From the NCBI GenBank assembly GCA_041689205.1, contig JBDNGQ010000276.1, positions 1-6,101 on the forward strand: a stretch of 6,101 nt of DNA, written 5' to 3'. The position numbers and the translations under genes were made by a program. The notes under the pieces are model-generated. The model ran no database searches, was not told the DNA's origin, and saw only the letters and a list, made by a program, of their open reading frames with translations. The stretch is from JAVVEG01 sp041689205 (GTDB lineage Bacteria; Pseudomonadota; Gammaproteobacteria; Pseudomonadales; Pseudohongiellaceae). Positions 4,755 to 6,101 of this stretch are shown piece by piece; the stretch's first letter is position 1; each line of letters starts with the position of its first letter.

Positions 4755-5975
4755 ATGAACAGTCGTCAAAGTGGCGCTGCAGGTACTTCCGGGTGGGTTA
4801 TAAGCTCCCTGGTCCTGCTGACACTGCTGGTATCTTCCTCCGTCTCCGCACAAACCTTTGAGATAATCGACCTGGGGCCTGCCGGCAATATCGAGAGCAG
4901 CGCGCTGGGGGTGAGTCACACCAACGTATCCGTGGGGTGGTTCGGAACAGCATCCGCTTCGCGAGAGGCCTTCAGGAGCTGCGAGGGGTGCGCCCCACAG
5001 GGTCTGGGCTTTTTGCCGGGCGGTTCCGAGTCTGTCGCAACCGCAGTGAGCAACAATGGCCTTTACGTTGTCGGATACGGGGGAATAAATGAGTACGGCC
5101 CCTATTTCGGAGAGATTCGACAGGGCTTTATCAGCAGCCGCCAGGGCATGCAGACCTTGGGAGAGCTTTATTGTCCCTGCAGCTTTAATGTGCGCTACGG
5201 CCGCAGCGAAGCTCATGGCGTCAATGACAGCGGTCAGGTGGTGGGCTTCGCCCAAAGCCGGCGTGTAAACGCAACCCACGCATTCATCTGGCAGAACGGT
5301 GTCATGCAGGATTTGGGAGGGGGGCCAGGCGACGCCTCGATCAGCCGCGCTTTTGATATCAACAATGCGTCCCAGGTCGTCGGTGACTTTGCGCAGGATG
5401 CAGCCTTGCTGAATATCACTGAAGGCTTCGATCGTACGGCGGTGATTTGGCAGAACGGCATCCGTCAGGAACTTGCTTCACTGCCTGGGCACAGTTCCAG
5501 CAGTGCTATAGCCATCAACGATGACGGGGTGATCGCTGGCTGGTCCGGTACCCCGAATGGCACGGTCTCCAATGCAGTTATCTGGAATAATGGCACTGTG
5601 CAGAATCTGGGCACGCTACCGGGAGAGCAGAACAGCCGCGCTACAGGGATCAATAATGCCGGGCAGGTCGTCGGCTGGTCAGGAACGCGGGCATTCCTCT
5701 GGCAGAATGGCTCCATGCTTGATCTGAACGCCTTGCTGGCGGATGCTGCGGGATGGCAGATTCTGCTGGAAGCCACTGACATCAATAATCAGGGGGTGAT
5801 TACCGGAGTCGGACTTCGGGGAGGTGTCACCCGCGCTTTTATGCTGCGTCCCGTGGCAGGGGCATGGCCAGCCCCTTACAACGGTATTACACCTGATCCT
5901 TCCCTGAATATCGGCATGAATAACATCGGAGTAATGAACCCCCAGGACCAACAGATCTATAGTAAGCGCCAATAA
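4755..5975 (+). CDS. Secreted HAF-repeat protein, 3' end replaced by IS66
   Basis: A 406-residue predicted exported protein of unknown function. Residues 1-32 are a Sec signal peptide: MNSRQSG, hydrophobic WVISSLVLLTLLVSSSV, cleavage likely after SVSA. The rest is built from about six to seven HAF repeats of roughly 40-50 residues, with the pattern IN..GQVVG....AF.WQNG...LG.LPG; clear copies lie near residues 155-190, 200-245, 251-290, 298-323 and 341-364. Two cysteine pairs occur, CEGC (76-79) and CPC (140-142), which could form disulfides outside the cytoplasm. ATG 4755 is preferred over the in-frame GTG at 4746 because GAGGGTGG (4742-4749) fits as its ribosome binding site. The last codons (KRQ and the stop) lie within the IS66 terminus, so the original C terminus is lost. 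Confidence 0.83.
   Translation: MNSRQSGAAGTSGWVISSLVLLTLLVSSSVSAQTFEIIDLGPAGNIESSALGVSHTNVSVGWFGTASASREAFRSCEGCAPQGLGFLPGGSESVATAVSNNGLYVVGYGGINEYGPYFGEIRQGFISSRQGMQTLGELYCPCSFNVRYGRSEAHGVNDSGQVVGFAQSRRVNATHAFIWQNGVMQDLGGGPGDASISRAFDINNASQVVGDFAQDAALLNITEGFDRTAVIWQNGIRQELASLPGHSSSSAIAINDDGVIAGWSGTPNGTVSNAVIWNNGTVQNLGTLPGEQNSRATGINNAGQVVGWSGTRAFLWQNGSMLDLNALLADAAGWQILLEATDINNQGVITGVGLRGGVTRAFMLRPVAGAWPAPYNGITPDPSLNIGMNNIGVMNPQDQQIYSKRQ
5962..5970 (+). mobile_element. Left tip of an IS66-family element
   Basis: GTAAGCGCC matches the conserved GTAAGCG terminus of IS66-family inverted repeats, and a tnpA-like reading frame begins 75 bp inside it. The element runs rightward out of the window. IS66 elements make 8-bp target duplications, so GATCTATA (5954-5961) should recur just beyond the far end. 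Confidence 0.7.
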
Positions 5976-6010
5976 ATCAGCACCTGTTTTTTAACTGTTT
6001 GTTTCATCAC

Positions 6011-6044
6011 ACTGATTCCTGACTTCAATCATCAAGGAATCAGT
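6011..6044 (+). promoter_or_regulatory. Hairpin hiding the tnpA ribosome binding site
   Basis: ACTGATTCCT (6011-6020) and AGGAATCAGT (6035-6044) are perfect 10-bp inverted repeats with a 14-base loop, ending one base before the ATG. The ribosome binding site AGGA (6035-6038) lies in the 3' arm, so long transcripts would fold it away. Other transposable elements, such as IS10 and IS50, use this arrangement to prevent expression from outside promoters. Confidence 0.65.
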
Positions 6045-6101
6045 ATGAGTACCCAGACTAATCAGCAGTATTGGCAAGAGCAGCTCGAGCAGTGTCAGGC
6101 A
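6045..6101 (+). CDS. tnpA: IS66-family accessory protein TnpA, N-terminal end, partial
   Basis: The first 19 codons, MSTQTNQQYWQEQLEQCQA, are followed by the window edge. The QQYW...L..CQ.S opening is typical of the small IS66 accessory protein TnpA, which precedes TnpB and the TnpC transposase. The ATG has AGGA seven bases upstream, within the hairpin. Assignment rests on the short N-terminal match together with the IS66 tip just upstream. Confidence 0.75.
   Translation, partial: MSTQTNQQYWQEQLEQCQA

Noticed and set aside
4550..4861. A 103-residue plus frame starting at ATG 4550
   Set aside because: It is the continuation of the pglX frame past the TGA at 4538, has no ribosome binding site of its own, and after 4642 is chance reading into the HAF gene start.
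1..6101. CRISPR arrays, tRNA or rRNA genes
   Set aside because: No regularly spaced direct repeats with spacers and no recognisable structural RNA sequence were seen on either strand.

Overview
The window looks like a mobile-element-rich accessory region of a Gram-negative proteobacterium. A betaproteobacterium (Burkholderiales- or Nitrosomonas-like) is my best guess. That rests on the families present, the GC-rich codon choice of the toxin-antitoxin (TA) genes and the Sec signal peptide of the last full gene. No marker gene fixes the taxon.

Layout from left to right: (1) 2-141, the 3' end of an IS3-family transposase and the right tip of that element. (2) 142-607, a stretch with no convincing gene. 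(3) 608-922 on the minus strand, the C-terminal remnant of an IS1182-family transposase with an internal stop. (4) 926-1066, an unrecognised C-terminal gene fragment that begins where the remnant ends. (5) 1100-1787, an intact vapBC-type TA operon with a near-perfect palindromic operator. (6) 1793-3273, a hip-type locus: three evenly spaced operator-like repeats, an intact hipB, and a hipA that has lost its central kinase section and is frameshifted. (7) 3310-4337, an intact Xre/RES TA pair. (8) 4373-4642, a 5' fragment of pglX, the BREX methyltransferase, with a stop in place of a conserved Trp and a truncated end. (9) 4658-4749, nested inverted repeats. (10) 4755-5975, a secreted HAF-repeat protein whose last codons come from the tip of an IS66-family element. 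(11) 5962-6101, the left end of that IS66 element and the start of its tnpA.

The middle 3.5 kb reads as the remains of a defence island. Three TA modules lie in tandem on one strand, directly upstream of a BREX pglX relic, and the whole is bounded by insertion sequences. Two modules (vapBC, xre-res) appear complete and have the short overlaps typical of translationally coupled pairs. The hip module keeps its repressor and operators but has lost its toxin activity. No undescribed system is demonstrated. The signals that existing families explain least are the pair of mutually exclusive hairpins that hide the ribosome binding site of the HAF gene, and the evenly spaced triple operator of the hip locus.
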